64,000 bases of DNA from Roseococcus sp. Lineage in GTDB: Bacteria; Pseudomonadota; Alphaproteobacteria; Acetobacterales; Acetobacteraceae. Position numbers and translations under genes: made by a program. The number at the start of each line of letters is the position of its first letter. The stretch's first letter is position 1. Of this stretch, positions 30,233 through 39,267 are shown piece after piece. The stretch is from positions 1 through 64,000 of the forward strand of contig JAOAIK010000038.1 in NCBI GenBank assembly GCA_026414745.1. Direction: 5' to 3'. The notes beneath the pieces were generated by a model that ran no database searches, was not told where the DNA came from, and saw only the letters and a list, made by a program, of their open reading frames with translations.

Positions 30233-32548
30233 ATGACCATCGCTGCCAATCTCGGCTACCCGCGCATCGGCCCGCGCCGGGAGCTCAAGACCGCCCTCGA
30301 AGCCCATTGGGCCGGGCAGATCCCCGAGAGCGAGCTGCTGCAGCGCGCCGCCGCGCTGCGCGCCACCGCCCGCGCCCAGCAGCTCGGCGCCGGCATCAGC
30401 CATATCCCCTCGGGCGATTTCGCCCTCTACGACCATGTGCTGGAAACCGCCTGCGCCTTCGGGCTGATCCCCGAGGGCTATGGCTGGTCGGGCGAGGGGC
30501 CCGTCCCGCTCGCCACCCTCTTCGCCCTCGCCCGCGGCGCCCGCGGCAGCGAGGCCGAGCGCGCCGCCGGCATTCCCGCGCACGCCCGGGCGCTCGAGAT
30601 GACCAAGTGGTTCGACACCAACTACCACTACCTCGTGCCGCGCCTGTCCTCGCGCATGCGTCCGCGCCTCGTCGACCACCGCTGGGCGCGGGCCTTCCGC
30701 GAGGGGCTGGAGCACGGCCAGCGCACCCGCCCCGTGCTGCTCGGCCCGGTCTCGCTGCTGCTGCTCGCCAAGGGCGAGGATGGCGGCCGGCCGCTCGAGC
30801 TGCTGCCTGCGCTGCTGCCCGCCTACGCCGAGGCGCTGCGCATCCTCGCCGAGGCCGGCGCCGCCTGGGTGCAGATGGACGAGCCCTGCCTCGCCACCGA
30901 CCTGCCCCCCGGGGCGGAGGCCGCCTATCTCCAGGCCTACCAGAACCTCGCCGCGGCGGCGCCGGGGCTCGATCTGCTCCTCGCCACCTATTTCGAGGGG
31001 CTGCGGGACAATCTCGGCCTCGCCGCCTCGCTGCCCGTCGCCGGGCTGCATGTCGATCTGGTGCGCGCGCCCGGGCAGCTCGAGGCGGTGCTCGCCACCC
31101 TGCCCAAGGGGCGCTGGCTCTCGCTCGGCCTGGTGGACGGGCGCAACGTCTGGCGCACCGACCTGCGCGCCGCGCTCGCGCTCGCGCGCCGCGCCGCCGC
31201 GGCGGGCTTCGCGAAGCGGCTGATGGTGGCGCCCTCCTGCTCCCTGCTGCATGTGCCGCTCAGCCTCGAGATGGAGACCGCGCTCGACCCGGCGCTGAAG
31301 CGCCGCCTGGCCTTCGCCCAGGAGAAGCTGCGCGAGGTGGCGGTCCTGGCCCGCGGCCTGGACGAGGGGGAGGGGGCCATCGCCGCGGCGCTCGAGGAGA
31401 GCGACCGCGCCCTGGCCGAGGCCCGTGCCGACGCCCGCCTCTCCGACCCGGCCGTGGCGGCGCGGCTCGCCGCGCTCACGCCCGGGATGGAGCGGCGCGC
31501 CAGCCCCTATCCGGCGCGCGCCGCCGCCCAGGCGGCGCGCCTGAAGCTGCCGCCGCTGCCCACCACCGCGATCGGCTCCTGGCCGCAGACCGCCGAGGTG
31601 CGCGGCCTGCGCGCGCGCCTCGCCCGCGGCGAGATCGCCGAGGCCGCCTACGAGGCGGAGATGAAGCGCCTCACCGCCGAGGCGGTGCGCTGGCAGGAGG
31701 AGATCGGCGTCGATGTCCTCGTCCACGGGGAGTTCGAGCGCAACGACATGGTCAAGTATTTCGGCGAGCAGCTCGCGGGCTTCGCCTTCACGAAGCACGG
31801 CTGGGTGCAGAGCTATGGCAGCCGCTGCGTCGCGCCCCCGATCATCTGGGCGGACGTGTCGCGGCCGCAGCCCATGACGGTCCGCTGGTCCGCCTATGCG
31901 CAGTCGCTGACCGACAAGCCCATGAAGGGCATGCTCACGGGCCCCGTGACCATGCTGCAATGGTCCTTCGTCCGCACCGACATCCCGCGCGAGACGATCT
32001 GCCGGCAGATCGCGCTCGCCCTCCGCGACGAGGTGGCGGACCTCGAGGCGGCCGGCATCCCGATCATCCAGATCGACGAGCCCGCCTTCCGCGAGGGCCT
32101 GCCTCTGCGCCAGGCCGACCGCCCCGACTACCTGCGCTGGGCCGTCGCCTGCTTCCGCCTCGCCGCCTCCGGCGTGCGCGACGACACGCAGATCCACACC
32201 CACATGTGCTACTCGGAGTTCAACGACATCATCGCGCACATCGCGGCGATGGACGCCGACGTGATCTCGATCGAGACGGCGCGCAGCGACATGGAGCTGC
32301 TCGAGGCCTTCGCCGGCTTCGCCTATCCCAACGCGATCGGGCCGGGGGTGTGGGACATCCATTCGCCGCGCGTGCCCTCGGCCGAGGAGATGGCAGGGCT
32401 GCTGCGCCTTGCCAGCGGCCGCGTTCCCCCCTCCCGCCTCTGGGTCAATCCCGATTGCGGCTGCAAGACCCGGGGCTGGGCCGAGGTGAAGCCCGCCATG
32501 GCCAACCTCGTCGCCGCGGCGCGCCGGCTGCGGGCCGAGCTCGTCTGA
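30233..32548 (+). CDS. metE: Cobalamin-independent methionine synthase (5-methyltetrahydropteroyltriglutamate-homocysteine methyltransferase)
   Basis: MetE transfers the methyl group of methyl-THF-triglutamate to homocysteine without B12. The 771-residue protein starts ANLGYPRIGPRRELK, the conserved N-terminus, and has two TIM-barrel-like halves. The C-terminal half carries the zinc ligands H657 and C659 (THMCYSEFND) and C742 (PDCGCKTRGW), plus TTAIGSWPQT and QIDEPAFREGLP for homocysteine and folate binding. Length is usual (about 755-770). The gene is single, with its own promoter, a palindromic operator and a cobalamin riboswitch, so it should be on only when B12 is scarce. A MetH is expected elsewhere in the genome. 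Confidence 0.96.
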   Translation: MTIAANLGYPRIGPRRELKTALEAHWAGQIPESELLQRAAALRATARAQQLGAGISHIPSGDFALYDHVLETACAFGLIPEGYGWSGEGPVPLATLFALARGARGSEAERAAGIPAHARALEMTKWFDTNYHYLVPRLSSRMRPRLVDHRWARAFREGLEHGQRTRPVLLGPVSLLLLAKGEDGGRPLELLPALLPAYAEALRILAEAGAAWVQMDEPCLATDLPPGAEAAYLQAYQNLAAAAPGLDLLLATYFEGLRDNLGLAASLPVAGLHVDLVRAPGQLEAVLATLPKGRWLSLGLVDGRNVWRTDLRAALALARRAAAAGFAKRLMVAPSCSLLHVPLSLEMETALDPALKRRLAFAQEKLREVAVLARGLDEGEGAIAAALEESDRALAEARADARLSDPAVAARLAALTPGMERRASPYPARAAAQAARLKLPPLPTTAIGSWPQTAEVRGLRARLARGEIAEAAYEAEMKRLTAEAVRWQEEIGVDVLVHGEFERNDMVKYFGEQLAGFAFTKHGWVQSYGSRCVAPPIIWADVSRPQPMTVRWSAYAQSLTDKPMKGMLTGPVTMLQWSFVRTDIPRETICRQIALALRDEVADLEAAGIPIIQIDEPAFREGLPLRQADRPDYLRWAVACFRLAASGVRDDTQIHTHMCYSEFNDIIAHIAAMDADVISIETARSDMELLEAFAGFAYPNAIGPGVWDIHSPRVPSAEEMAGLLRLASGRVPPSRLWVNPDCGCKTRGWAEVKPAMANLVAAARRLRAELV

Positions 32549-32555
32549 AGCGGGC

Positions 32556-32581
32556 GGGGCGCGGCCGCCGCGCCGCGCCCC
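32556..32581. terminator. Bidirectional hairpin between metE and the DUF1028 gene
   Basis: GGGGCGCGGC (32556-32565) and GCCGCGCCCC (32572-32581) form a perfect 10-bp stem with a 6-nt loop, exactly filling the gap between the two convergent stops. No T-run is present, so its strength as an intrinsic terminator is uncertain, but its placement is typical of a shared one. Confidence 0.6.
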
Positions 32582-33301
32582 TCAGCGGGCGAAGCGCAGG
32601 GAGAGCCCCTGCCGGCGCCACGCCTCCTCCATCGCCTCCATGTCGAGATTGCCCGAGGGATTGGCGCGGCGGGGGGCATCCTTGAGCCAGGGCTCGCGCT
32701 GGCTGCGCCAGAGCCGCAGCAGCCGGGCGAGCTCGGCGAGCGGCTCGCGATGGTCGTCGACGCGCAGGTCGATGTCGGGAAAATCCTCCGTGGTGAGGAT
32801 CTGCAGCGCGGCGGATTGGCGGCCGCGCCGGTCGCCTCCCGCGGCCTCTCCGGCCTCGAGCGCGGCGATCAGGCGTTCGGGCAGCGGCAGCTCGTCGCGC
32901 GCGAGGAAGGCGGCCATGGTGTCCGTCACCACCGCTTCGCTCGTCAGCATGTTGCCCGCGACCGACCAGCCCTGCCCGCTGATCCCGCCCGCCCAGGGCA
33001 CGCAGTTCGCCCCGGTCCAGACGGCGGAGCGGCCATGCACGTCCACCGCGTGCACCTGGCGCAGCCCCTTGCCCTCGTCGCCGACCAGCGCCCCCTCGAT
33101 GGCGGCCGCCGGATGCAGCCCGCGCGCCATGCCGTCCAGCACGGCCGGGCCGAGATACCGGTTGGTGATGGACTGGGTGGAGACGGCCCCCACCCCGCGG
33201 CGCAGGAAGGGGCAGGAGGCGCCCACCGCCAGGTTGCAGGTGGTGATGGCGAGTCCGAGAGCCTGGCTCTGCGGGTCGTGGACGATGAGCGACCACGTCA
33301 T
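32582..33301 (-). CDS. DUF1028 (Ntn-hydrolase-like) protein
   Basis: The 239-residue protein matches DUF1028 from its first residues (TWSLIVHDPQSQALGLAI) through ASCPFLRRGVGAVSTQSITN, PAAAIEGALVGDEGKGLRQVH, SGQGWSVAGNML and the conserved FPDIDLRVDDHREPLAELARL. The fold is related to N-terminal nucleophile hydrolases and amidases, but no activity is established for the family. Its promoter TTTCCC-17-TATACT and GAGGAG ribosome site are clear. It is divergent from a TctC protein, an arrangement compatible with amide or peptide use, but unproven. Confidence 0.85.
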   Translation of the reverse strand: MTWSLIVHDPQSQALGLAITTCNLAVGASCPFLRRGVGAVSTQSITNRYLGPAVLDGMARGLHPAAAIEGALVGDEGKGLRQVHAVDVHGRSAVWTGANCVPWAGGISGQGWSVAGNMLTSEAVVTDTMAAFLARDELPLPERLIAALEAGEAAGGDRRGRQSAALQILTTEDFPDIDLRVDDHREPLAELARLLRLWRSQREPWLKDAPRRANPSGNLDMEAMEEAWRRQGLSLRFAR

Positions 33302-33324
33302 GCGGCGTTCTCCTCAGAAACCGG

Positions 33325-33353
33325 AGTATAGGCGCCGGTCGGCACCAGGGAAA
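33325..33353 (-). promoter_or_regulatory. Promoter of the DUF1028 gene
   Basis: Minus-strand TTTCCC (33353-33348), 17 bp and TATACT (33330-33325). The -10 box is one base from consensus. The leader carries GAGGAG about 7 nt before ATG 33301. Confidence 0.5.
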
Positions 33354-33435
33354 ACACGGCTTCGCATGCGCCGGGGCGGGCGATGGACAAGCCCGGCGCG
33401 CCGTGCATCCCTTCGCCGCACCGGAGGAGACGCCC

Positions 33436-34422
33436 ATGCCCCAGCCCACGCGCCGCGAGGCGCTCGCCCTGCCGCTGCTGGCCGGCCCGCTGCTGGCCGC
33501 CCCCGCTCTCGCCCAGCCCGCCTGGCCGGACCGTCCCATCCGCCTGGTGGTGCCCTTCGGGGCGGGGGGCGCGATCGACACGCTCTCGCGCACCGTGGCG
33601 GCGCGCTTCGCGGAGTTCGCCAACGGCCATGCGCTGGTGGTGGAGAACCGCCCCGGCGCGGGCGGCACCATCGCCGGCGCCTTCGTCGCGCAACAGCGCC
33701 CGGACGGGCTGACGCTGATGATGGCCGACATCGGCGCCAACGCCATCGGCCGCGAACTCAACCCGAACCTTCCCTATGACCCGATGACGGCCTTCACCCC
33801 CGTCATCCACCTGGTGCGGCTGCCGGCGGTGCTGATCGCCCACCCCGCCGTGCGCGAGCAGACCGTGCCCGCCATCATCGAGGCCGCGCGCGCGCGGCCC
33901 GATGGCTTCGTCTTCTCCTCGGCGGGCAACGGCAACGGCTCGCACCTGTTCATGGAACTGTTCCTGCGCCGCGCGGGCATCCGCATGACCCATGTGCCCT
34001 ACCGCTCGGGCGCGGAGATGGTGACCGCCCTGGTGCGCGCCGATGTGCAGTTCGGCTTCCCCACCGTCTCCTCCGCGCTCGCCATGATCCGCGACGGCCG
34101 GGCGCGGGCGGTGGCGGTAGGCACGGCGGGCGGCACGCCGCTGCTGCCGGGCGTGCCGACCATCGACACCGTCCTGCCCGGCTTCGACGTGGCGGTCTGG
34201 CACGGCATCGTGGCGCCGGCGGGCATGGAGCCCGCGCTCGTGCAGCGCATCAACGAGGTGTTCGCCCTCATCATCGCCCTGCCCGAGGTGCAGCAGCGCA
34301 TCTTCGAGACCCAGGCGGGGCGGGTGGTGGGCGGCAGCCCGGCCGATTTCGCCGCGCATATCCGGCGCGAGTTCGACACCTGGGCGCCCATCATCCGCGA
34401 GGGCAACATCCGCGCCGACTGA
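33436..34422 (+). CDS. Bug/TctC-family periplasmic solute-binding protein
   Basis: The 328-residue protein has a signal peptide (RREALALPLLAGPLLAAPALAQ) and the Bug fold: WPDRPIRLVVPFGAGGAID, VVENRPGAGGTIAG, FVFSSAGNGNGSHL and VPYRSGAEMVTALV. GGAGGAGA lies before ATG 33436, so upstream in-frame ATG 33403 is not used. Ligand unknown; no TctAB permease is next to it. Divergent from the DUF1028 gene and followed by a NUDIX gene 54 bp downstream. It is only distantly similar to the TctC protein at 26726. Confidence 0.88.
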   Translation: MPQPTRREALALPLLAGPLLAAPALAQPAWPDRPIRLVVPFGAGGAIDTLSRTVAARFAEFANGHALVVENRPGAGGTIAGAFVAQQRPDGLTLMMADIGANAIGRELNPNLPYDPMTAFTPVIHLVRLPAVLIAHPAVREQTVPAIIEAARARPDGFVFSSAGNGNGSHLFMELFLRRAGIRMTHVPYRSGAEMVTALVRADVQFGFPTVSSALAMIRDGRARAVAVGTAGGTPLLPGVPTIDTVLPGFDVAVWHGIVAPAGMEPALVQRINEVFALIIALPEVQQRIFETQAGRVVGGSPADFAAHIRREFDTWAPIIREGNIRAD

Positions 34423-34476
34423 GGCGCGGCCGGGCAGGGGTGGGCAAGGCGCGCGCGCCGCGCTTCACTGGCGCGC

Positions 34477-35217
34477 ATGAACGCCCCGCCCGCCCCGCCC
34501 CGCCCCGCCGCCACCCTTCTGCTGCTGCGCGACGGGCCGGCCGGGCTCGAGGTGCTGATGGTCGCCCGCGCGCGCGAGGTGGATTTCGCCTCCGGCGCGC
34601 TGGTCTTTCCCGGCGGCCGCGTGGACCCGGAGGACCACGCCCTGGCCGACCCGGACGATCCCTTCGGCCCCTTCCGCATCGCCGCCCTGCGCGAGGCCTG
34701 GGAGGAATGCGGCCTGCTGCTGGCCCGCCCCGGCCGGACGGCAGGGGAGGGGGCCTTCGCCCGGCACCTCGCCGAACGCGGCCTCGCCCCCGATGCGGGG
34801 GCGCTGCGGCGCTTCGCCCACTGGATCACGCCGGCGCACAGCCCCAAGCGGTTCGACACGCATTTCTTCCTCGCCCGCGCCCCCGAGGGGCAGGAACCCG
34901 TTCATGACGGCCGCGAGGCCACCGAGGCGATCTTCCTGCCTCCCGCCCAGGCCCTGGCGGAGGCGGAGGCGGGGCTGAGGACGCTGGTCTTCGCCACCCG
35001 GCTGAACCTGATGCGCCTCGCCCGCCACCGCAGCGTGGAGGAGGCGCTGAGGGAGGCGGATAGGAATCCTATCATCACCGTTTGTCCCGAACCGATCCCT
35101 GACGCCGAGGGCCATGTGATGCTGCGCATCCCCGAGGCCGCGGGCTATGGCGGCAGCCTCTTTCCCGCCAAGGACCGGCCGGCCATGGGCGGGCGCTGGC
35201 CCGGCCAGAAGGGATAG
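34477..35217 (+). CDS. NUDIX hydrolase (NUDT19/CoA-pyrophosphatase-like)
   Basis: The 246-residue protein opens with AATLLLLRDGPAGLEVLMVAR, and the NUDIX box is split by an insertion: FPGGRVDPED, then about 17 residues, then REAWEECGLLL. Such an insertion and the length resemble the NUDT19/RP2-type CoA or nucleotide diphosphatases. The C-terminal part has KRFDTHFFLAR. Codons at about 35056-35100 (GAT AGG AAT CCT ATC, TGT) are unusually AT-rich. The likely role is trimming CoA or other NDP compounds. No ribosome site is evident before ATG 34477. Confidence 0.8.
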   Translation: MNAPPAPPRPAATLLLLRDGPAGLEVLMVARAREVDFASGALVFPGGRVDPEDHALADPDDPFGPFRIAALREAWEECGLLLARPGRTAGEGAFARHLAERGLAPDAGALRRFAHWITPAHSPKRFDTHFFLARAPEGQEPVHDGREATEAIFLPPAQALAEAEAGLRTLVFATRLNLMRLARHRSVEEALREADRNPIITVCPEPIPDAEGHVMLRIPEAAGYGGSLFPAKDRPAMGGRWPGQKG

Positions 35218-35230
35218 GCGGGCAGCGGGG

Positions 35231-36037
35231 CTACAGGCCGCGCGCCTTCGCCGCCTGCCAGGCCTGCTCCATCTCGGCCAGCGTCGCGTCCTGCGGTGCC
35301 TTTCCCTGGGCGGCGAGATCGGCCTCCACCGCGCGGAAGCGCCGCTCGAACTTCGCATTGGCCGCGGCCAGCGCCGCCTCCGGGTCGAGATCGAGCTTGC
35401 GCGCGAGGTTGGCCAGCACGAAGAGAAGGTCGCCCAGCTCGTCGCGCAGCCGGGCGGGGTCGGCGGCGGGGAGTTCGCGGCGCAGCTCCTCCGCCTCCTC
35501 GGCGAGCTTGTCGAGCACGGCCGCCGCATCCGGCCAGTCGAAGCCGACCCGCGCGGCGCGCCGGGTGAGCTTCACGGCGCGGGTGAGGGCGGGCAGATGC
35601 GCCGCCACCCCGGCGAGCGCCCCGGTCTCGGCGCGAGCGGCGCGCTCGGCGGCCTTCATCGCCTCCCAGGCCTCGGTCTGCGCCTCGGCGGAGGCGATCT
35701 CGGCCGCGCCGAAGACATGGGGGTGGCGGCGGATCATCTTGGCGGTGATGGACTGGGCGACCTCGGCGAAGCCGAACCAGCCGCGCTCCTCGGCCATGCG
35801 GGCGTGATAGGCCACCTGCAGCAGCAGGTCGCCGAGTTCCTCGCGCAGCTCCGCGGGGTCGGGGCCGCGGCGGATGGCGTCCGCCACCTCATGCGCTTCC
35901 TCGACCGTGTAGGGCGCGATGGAGGCGAAATCCTGCGCCACATCCCAGGGGCAGCCGGAGGCGGGATCGCGCAGCCGGGCCATGACGGCGAGCAGGGCGA
36001 GGGTGGCGGCGGCGGCGTCGGGGGGCGCGTCGGTCAT
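35231..36037 (-). CDS. mazG: Nucleoside triphosphate pyrophosphohydrolase MazG
   Basis: MazG hydrolyses (d)NTPs to NMPs and PPi, housecleaning and lowering (p)ppGpp-linked stress. The 268-residue protein has two MazG repeats: YTVEEAHEVADAI with REELGDLLLQV (about 45-85), and KLAEEAEELRREL with RDELGDLLFVLANLARKL (about 175-215). The acidic residues of both EExxE...ExxD sites are present. CPWDVAQ near the start fits the usual CPWD(x)xQ. ATG 36037 gives the canonical N-terminus. The AT-rich block upstream (36067-36138) is its probable control region. Confidence 0.93.
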   Translation of the reverse strand: MTDAPPDAAAATLALLAVMARLRDPASGCPWDVAQDFASIAPYTVEEAHEVADAIRRGPDPAELREELGDLLLQVAYHARMAEERGWFGFAEVAQSITAKMIRRHPHVFGAAEIASAEAQTEAWEAMKAAERAARAETGALAGVAAHLPALTRAVKLTRRAARVGFDWPDAAAVLDKLAEEAEELRRELPAADPARLRDELGDLLFVLANLARKLDLDPEAALAAANAKFERRFRAVEADLAAQGKAPQDATLAEMEQAWQAAKARGL

Positions 36038-36066
36038 GGCGGCGGTGTGGCGCGGGGGCGGCGGGC

Positions 36067-36138
36067 TGTCCACAAGGGTTGAAGTCGCATAATCAATATT
36101 ATGGAAAAATCTGCGGTTGGGGATGAGCGGTGGACAAC
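36067..36138. promoter_or_regulatory. AT-rich block with nested inverted repeats upstream of mazG
   Basis: TGTCCAC (36067-36073) and GTGGACA (36130-36136) are perfect inverted copies around a markedly AT-rich core. In that core CATAAT (36088-36093) and ATTATG (36098-36103) form a second inverted repeat. TGTCCACAA and GTGGACAAC are each two bases off the DnaA-box consensus. The 101-bp gap must also contain the mazG promoter (TTATG/ATTAT boxes on the minus strand). No gene is present. Confidence 0.45.
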
Positions 36139-36933
36139 TCAGCCGGGCGCCTCCAGCACCATCCCGTCGAAGCCGGGCTCCACCCCCTCGGGCAGCTCCG
36201 CCCGCAGCCGCGCCTCATCGAGCTGGTTGCCCATATGCGTCAGCACCATGCGCCGCGGCCGGAAGCGGTCGTGCCAGGCCAGCACGGTGGCGAGATCGGC
36301 GTGCACCGGGTGCGGCGCGGGCTGGAAGCAGCCCACCACCCAGCAGTCCAGCCCCGCGAGGAAGCCCTCGCTCTCGGGCGGAAAGGCCGCGACATCGGTG
36401 CTGTAGGCGAAGCCGCCGATGCGCAGGCCCAGGGTGCGCATCACCCGGTGATCCTGCGCGAAGACCCGGCCTTCCAGCCCCGGCAGGCGCAGCGCCTCGC
36501 CCGGCGCCAGCTCATGCACCTCGAAGGCCGGCCGGTAGAAGCCGCGCGCCGGCGGCAGGAAGCAGTAGTCGAAGCGCCGGCGCAGCTCGGCCAGCGTCGG
36601 GGCGTCGGCGAAGAGCGGCAGCGCCCGCCCCGTCGCGCGGTTCACCGCGCGCATGTCGTCCAGCCCAGCGATGTGGTCGGCATGGGCGTGGGTGATGAGC
36701 AGGCCGTGGATCTCGGCCGTGCCGGCGGCGAGAAGCTGCTCGCGCACATCGGGGCCCGCATCCACCAGCAACCGCGTGCCGGCGGGGCTTTCGATCAGTG
36801 CCGAGGTTCGCAACCTTCGGTTGCGAGGGTTCGCGGGGTCGCAGGCGCCCCAGCCATCATTCAGCCCCGGCACGCCCTGCGAGGGGCCGGTGCCGAGCAG
36901 CCGCACGCGCAGCCGGGCGCCCCCGCCGCTCAC
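36139..36933 (-). CDS. MBL-fold metallohydrolase (PhnP-like)
   Basis: The 264-residue protein carries the metallo-beta-lactamase site HAHADH in LITHAHADHIAGLDDMRAVN at about 85, and YSTDVAAFP and LTHMGNQLD for further ligands. The opening RVRLLGTGPSQGVPG and NPRNRRLRTSALIE fit the phosphodiesterase branch that includes PhnP. GTG 36933 overlaps the tatD stop by 4 nt. It is commonly linked to tatD and metG in alphaproteobacteria. The substrate, perhaps a cyclic phosphodiester or small nucleotide, is unknown. Confidence 0.85.
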   Translation of the reverse strand: MSGGGARLRVRLLGTGPSQGVPGLNDGWGACDPANPRNRRLRTSALIESPAGTRLLVDAGPDVREQLLAAGTAEIHGLLITHAHADHIAGLDDMRAVNRATGRALPLFADAPTLAELRRRFDYCFLPPARGFYRPAFEVHELAPGEALRLPGLEGRVFAQDHRVMRTLGLRIGGFAYSTDVAAFPPESEGFLAGLDCWVVGCFQPAPHPVHADLATVLAWHDRFRPRRMVLTHMGNQLDEARLRAELPEGVEPGFDGMVLEAPG

Positions 36934-37700
36934 GCCGCTTTCGTGAAGAGGCGATGGAAGTTGGCGGTGGTGAGGGCGGCGAGCGCCTCGAGGCTCATCC
37001 CCCGCGCCTCGGCCAGCACGCGGGCCGTGTGCACCGTGTAGGCGGGCTCGCAGCGCTTGCCGCGCAGCGGCACGGGGGCGAGGTAGGGCGCATCCGTCTC
37101 CACCAGCAGCCGGTCCTCGGGCAGCCGGGCGGCCAGCGCGCGCAGCGCCTCGGATTTCGGGAAGGTCAGGATGCCGGAGAAGGAGATGTACCCCCCCATC
37201 TCCACCGCCTTTTCCGCAAGTTCCGGCGAGGAGCTGAAGCAGTGCAGCAGGAAGGGGAAATCCCCCCCTGCCCGCTCCTCCTCCAGGATGCGCGCCACAT
37301 CCGCATCCGCGTCGCGGGCGTGGATGCACATGGGCAGGCCGGTGGCGCGGGCGGCGCGCAGGTGGCGGCGGAACCCCTCCTGCTGCACCGCGCGCGGCGC
37401 CTTGTCGTAGAAGTAGTCGAGCCCGCTCTCGCCGATGCCGATCACCCGCGGATGGTCGGCCAGCGCCACCAGCTCCTCCACCGTCGGCATGGGGCCCTCG
37501 GCGGCGCGGTGAGGATGCACGCCCACCGTGGCCCAGACCTCGGGGAAGCGCTCGGCCAGCGCTTTCACGGCTGCTGCCTGCGGCACACTGGTGCCGATGG
37601 TCACCATGCGCCCCACTCCGGCAGCGACGGCGCGCGCGACGACGGCCTCGATCTCCGCCTCGCTGAAATAGTCGAGGTGGCAGTGGGAATCTATGATCAT
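36930..37700 (-). CDS. tatD: TatD-family metal-dependent deoxyribonuclease
   Basis: The 256-residue amidohydrolase-fold protein begins MIIDSHCHLDYF (metal-binding H-x-H) and has WATVGVHPH, GIGESGLDYFYD with the acidic ligand, IHARDAD, LHCFSSSPELA and LVETDAPYLAP. These are the conserved metal and catalytic positions of TatD/YcfH nucleases, which act on DNA ends and D-aminoacyl products. ATG 37700 lies 7 nt after the metG stop. Co-transcription with metG and holB upstream is a widely conserved arrangement. Confidence 0.92.
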   Translation of the reverse strand: MIIDSHCHLDYFSEAEIEAVVARAVAAGVGRMVTIGTSVPQAAAVKALAERFPEVWATVGVHPHRAAEGPMPTVEELVALADHPRVIGIGESGLDYFYDKAPRAVQQEGFRRHLRAARATGLPMCIHARDADADVARILEEERAGGDFPFLLHCFSSSPELAEKAVEMGGYISFSGILTFPKSEALRALAARLPEDRLLVETDAPYLAPVPLRGKRCEPAYTVHTARVLAEARGMSLEALAALTTANFHRLFTKAA

Positions 37701-37707
37701 CAGAGCC

Positions 37708-39246
37708 TTACGCCGGGTTCTGCATCTTCTGGAAGAGCGGCGCGGGCGCGGGCAGAGCAAGTCCGCCGGGCAGGGGCGTCGCCAGGGCGCCGAGGTGGCG
37801 CGCCCCCTCGGGGACGCCGAGCTGGTCCAGCATCCGCGCCATGGTCCCGGGCATGACGGGCTGCAGCAGCGTGGCGAAGACGCGCAGCGCCTCGTGCAGC
37901 TCGCGCAGCACCAGGGCCATGCGCGCGGGGTCGGTCTTCTTCAGCGCCCAGGGCGCCTCGCGGGTGATATGGGCGTTGGCCTCGCGCACCGCCTCGAAGA
38001 CGGCCTCCAGCGCCGCGTGGAACTCCAGCCGGTCGAGGTGCTCGCCCACCCGCTGCGCCAGGGGGGCGATGAAGCCGGCATGGAAGGCGGCCCCCGTCTC
38101 GGTGGCGCCGGGCGGCGGCAGCACGCCCTCGCAGTTGCGCTGGATGAGCGAAAGGGTGCGGTTGGCGAGGTTGCCCAGCGCGTCCGCCAGCTCCCCGTTC
38201 AGCCGGTTGATCAGGGCGTTGCGGGAGAAATCTCCGTCCTGGCCGAAGGGCACCTCGCGCAGCAGGAAATAGCGCACGGGATCGAGCCCGAACTCGGCCA
38301 CCAGCGCCACGGGATCGATGACATTGCCGAGGGACTTGCTGATCTTCTGCCCCTCATTGGTCCACCAGCCATGGGCGAAGACGCGCGAGGGCGGGTTGAG
38401 CCCCGCCGCCATCAGGAAGGCCGGCCAGTAGATGGCGTGGAAGCGCAGGATGTCCTTGCCCACCAGGTGCAGCCGCTCGGCCGACTGCCAGAAGCGCCAG
38501 AGTTCCGCCCTTTCATCGGGATAGCCCAGCGCCGTGATGTAGTTCGTCAGCGCATCCAGCCAGACATACATCACATGGCCCGGATCGCCCGGCACCGGCA
38601 CGCCCCAGCGGAAGGAGGTGCGGGAGATGGAGAGGTCATGCAGGCCCGCCTTCACGAAAGCAATGACTTCGTTGCGCCGGCTCGCGGGCTGGATGAAGTC
38701 CGGGTTCTTCTCGTAGAATGCCAGCAGCCTGTCGGCCCAGGCGGAGAGCCGGAAGAAATAGGAGGGCTCCTTCACCCAGGCCACCGGCGCGCCCGAGGGG
38801 GCATACTTCACGCCGTCGCGCTCGGTGAGTTCGTCGGGGCCGTAGAAGGCCTCGTCGCGCACCGCATACCAGCCCTCATAGGCGCCGAGGTAGATCTCGC
38901 CGCGCGCCTCCAGCGCCTTCCACAGCGCCTGGCAGGCGGCGCGGTGGCGCGGCTCGGTGGTGCGGATGAAGCCGTCGTTGGACAGGCCCATGGTGGCGGT
39001 GAGGTCGCGGAAGGCCTGGCTCACCCGGTCGGTGAAGGCCTGGGGCTCCTCGCCGGCCTCCTGGGCGGCGCGCTCCACCTTCTGGCCGTGCTCGTCCGTG
39101 CCGGTGAGGAAATACACCTCCCGCCCCGCGAGCCGGTTCCAGCGCGCCAGCACATCGGCGGCGAGGCTCGTGTAGGCATGCCCGATATGGGGCCGATCGT
39201 TCACGTAATAGATCGGCGTGGTGATGTAGAGAGGCGGCCGGCTCAT
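37708..39246 (-). CDS. metG: Methionyl-tRNA synthetase
   Basis: MetG charges methionine onto initiator and elongator tRNA. The 512-residue class Ia enzyme has the HIGH motif PHIGHAY at 19-25, TGTDEHGQKV, and the KMSKS-type motif KISKS at 301-305. An anticodon-binding helical domain follows. The short length and absence of a C-terminal tRNA-binding extension match the common alphaproteobacterial form. It lies between holB (21-bp gap) and tatD (7-bp gap) in one operon. Confidence 0.96.
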   Translation of the reverse strand: MSRPPLYITTPIYYVNDRPHIGHAYTSLAADVLARWNRLAGREVYFLTGTDEHGQKVERAAQEAGEEPQAFTDRVSQAFRDLTATMGLSNDGFIRTTEPRHRAACQALWKALEARGEIYLGAYEGWYAVRDEAFYGPDELTERDGVKYAPSGAPVAWVKEPSYFFRLSAWADRLLAFYEKNPDFIQPASRRNEVIAFVKAGLHDLSISRTSFRWGVPVPGDPGHVMYVWLDALTNYITALGYPDERAELWRFWQSAERLHLVGKDILRFHAIYWPAFLMAAGLNPPSRVFAHGWWTNEGQKISKSLGNVIDPVALVAEFGLDPVRYFLLREVPFGQDGDFSRNALINRLNGELADALGNLANRTLSLIQRNCEGVLPPPGATETGAAFHAGFIAPLAQRVGEHLDRLEFHAALEAVFEAVREANAHITREAPWALKKTDPARMALVLRELHEALRVFATLLQPVMPGTMARMLDQLGVPEGARHLGALATPLPGGLALPAPAPLFQKMQNPA

Positions 39247-39267
39247 GCGGGTCTTTCTGGGCCGGGC

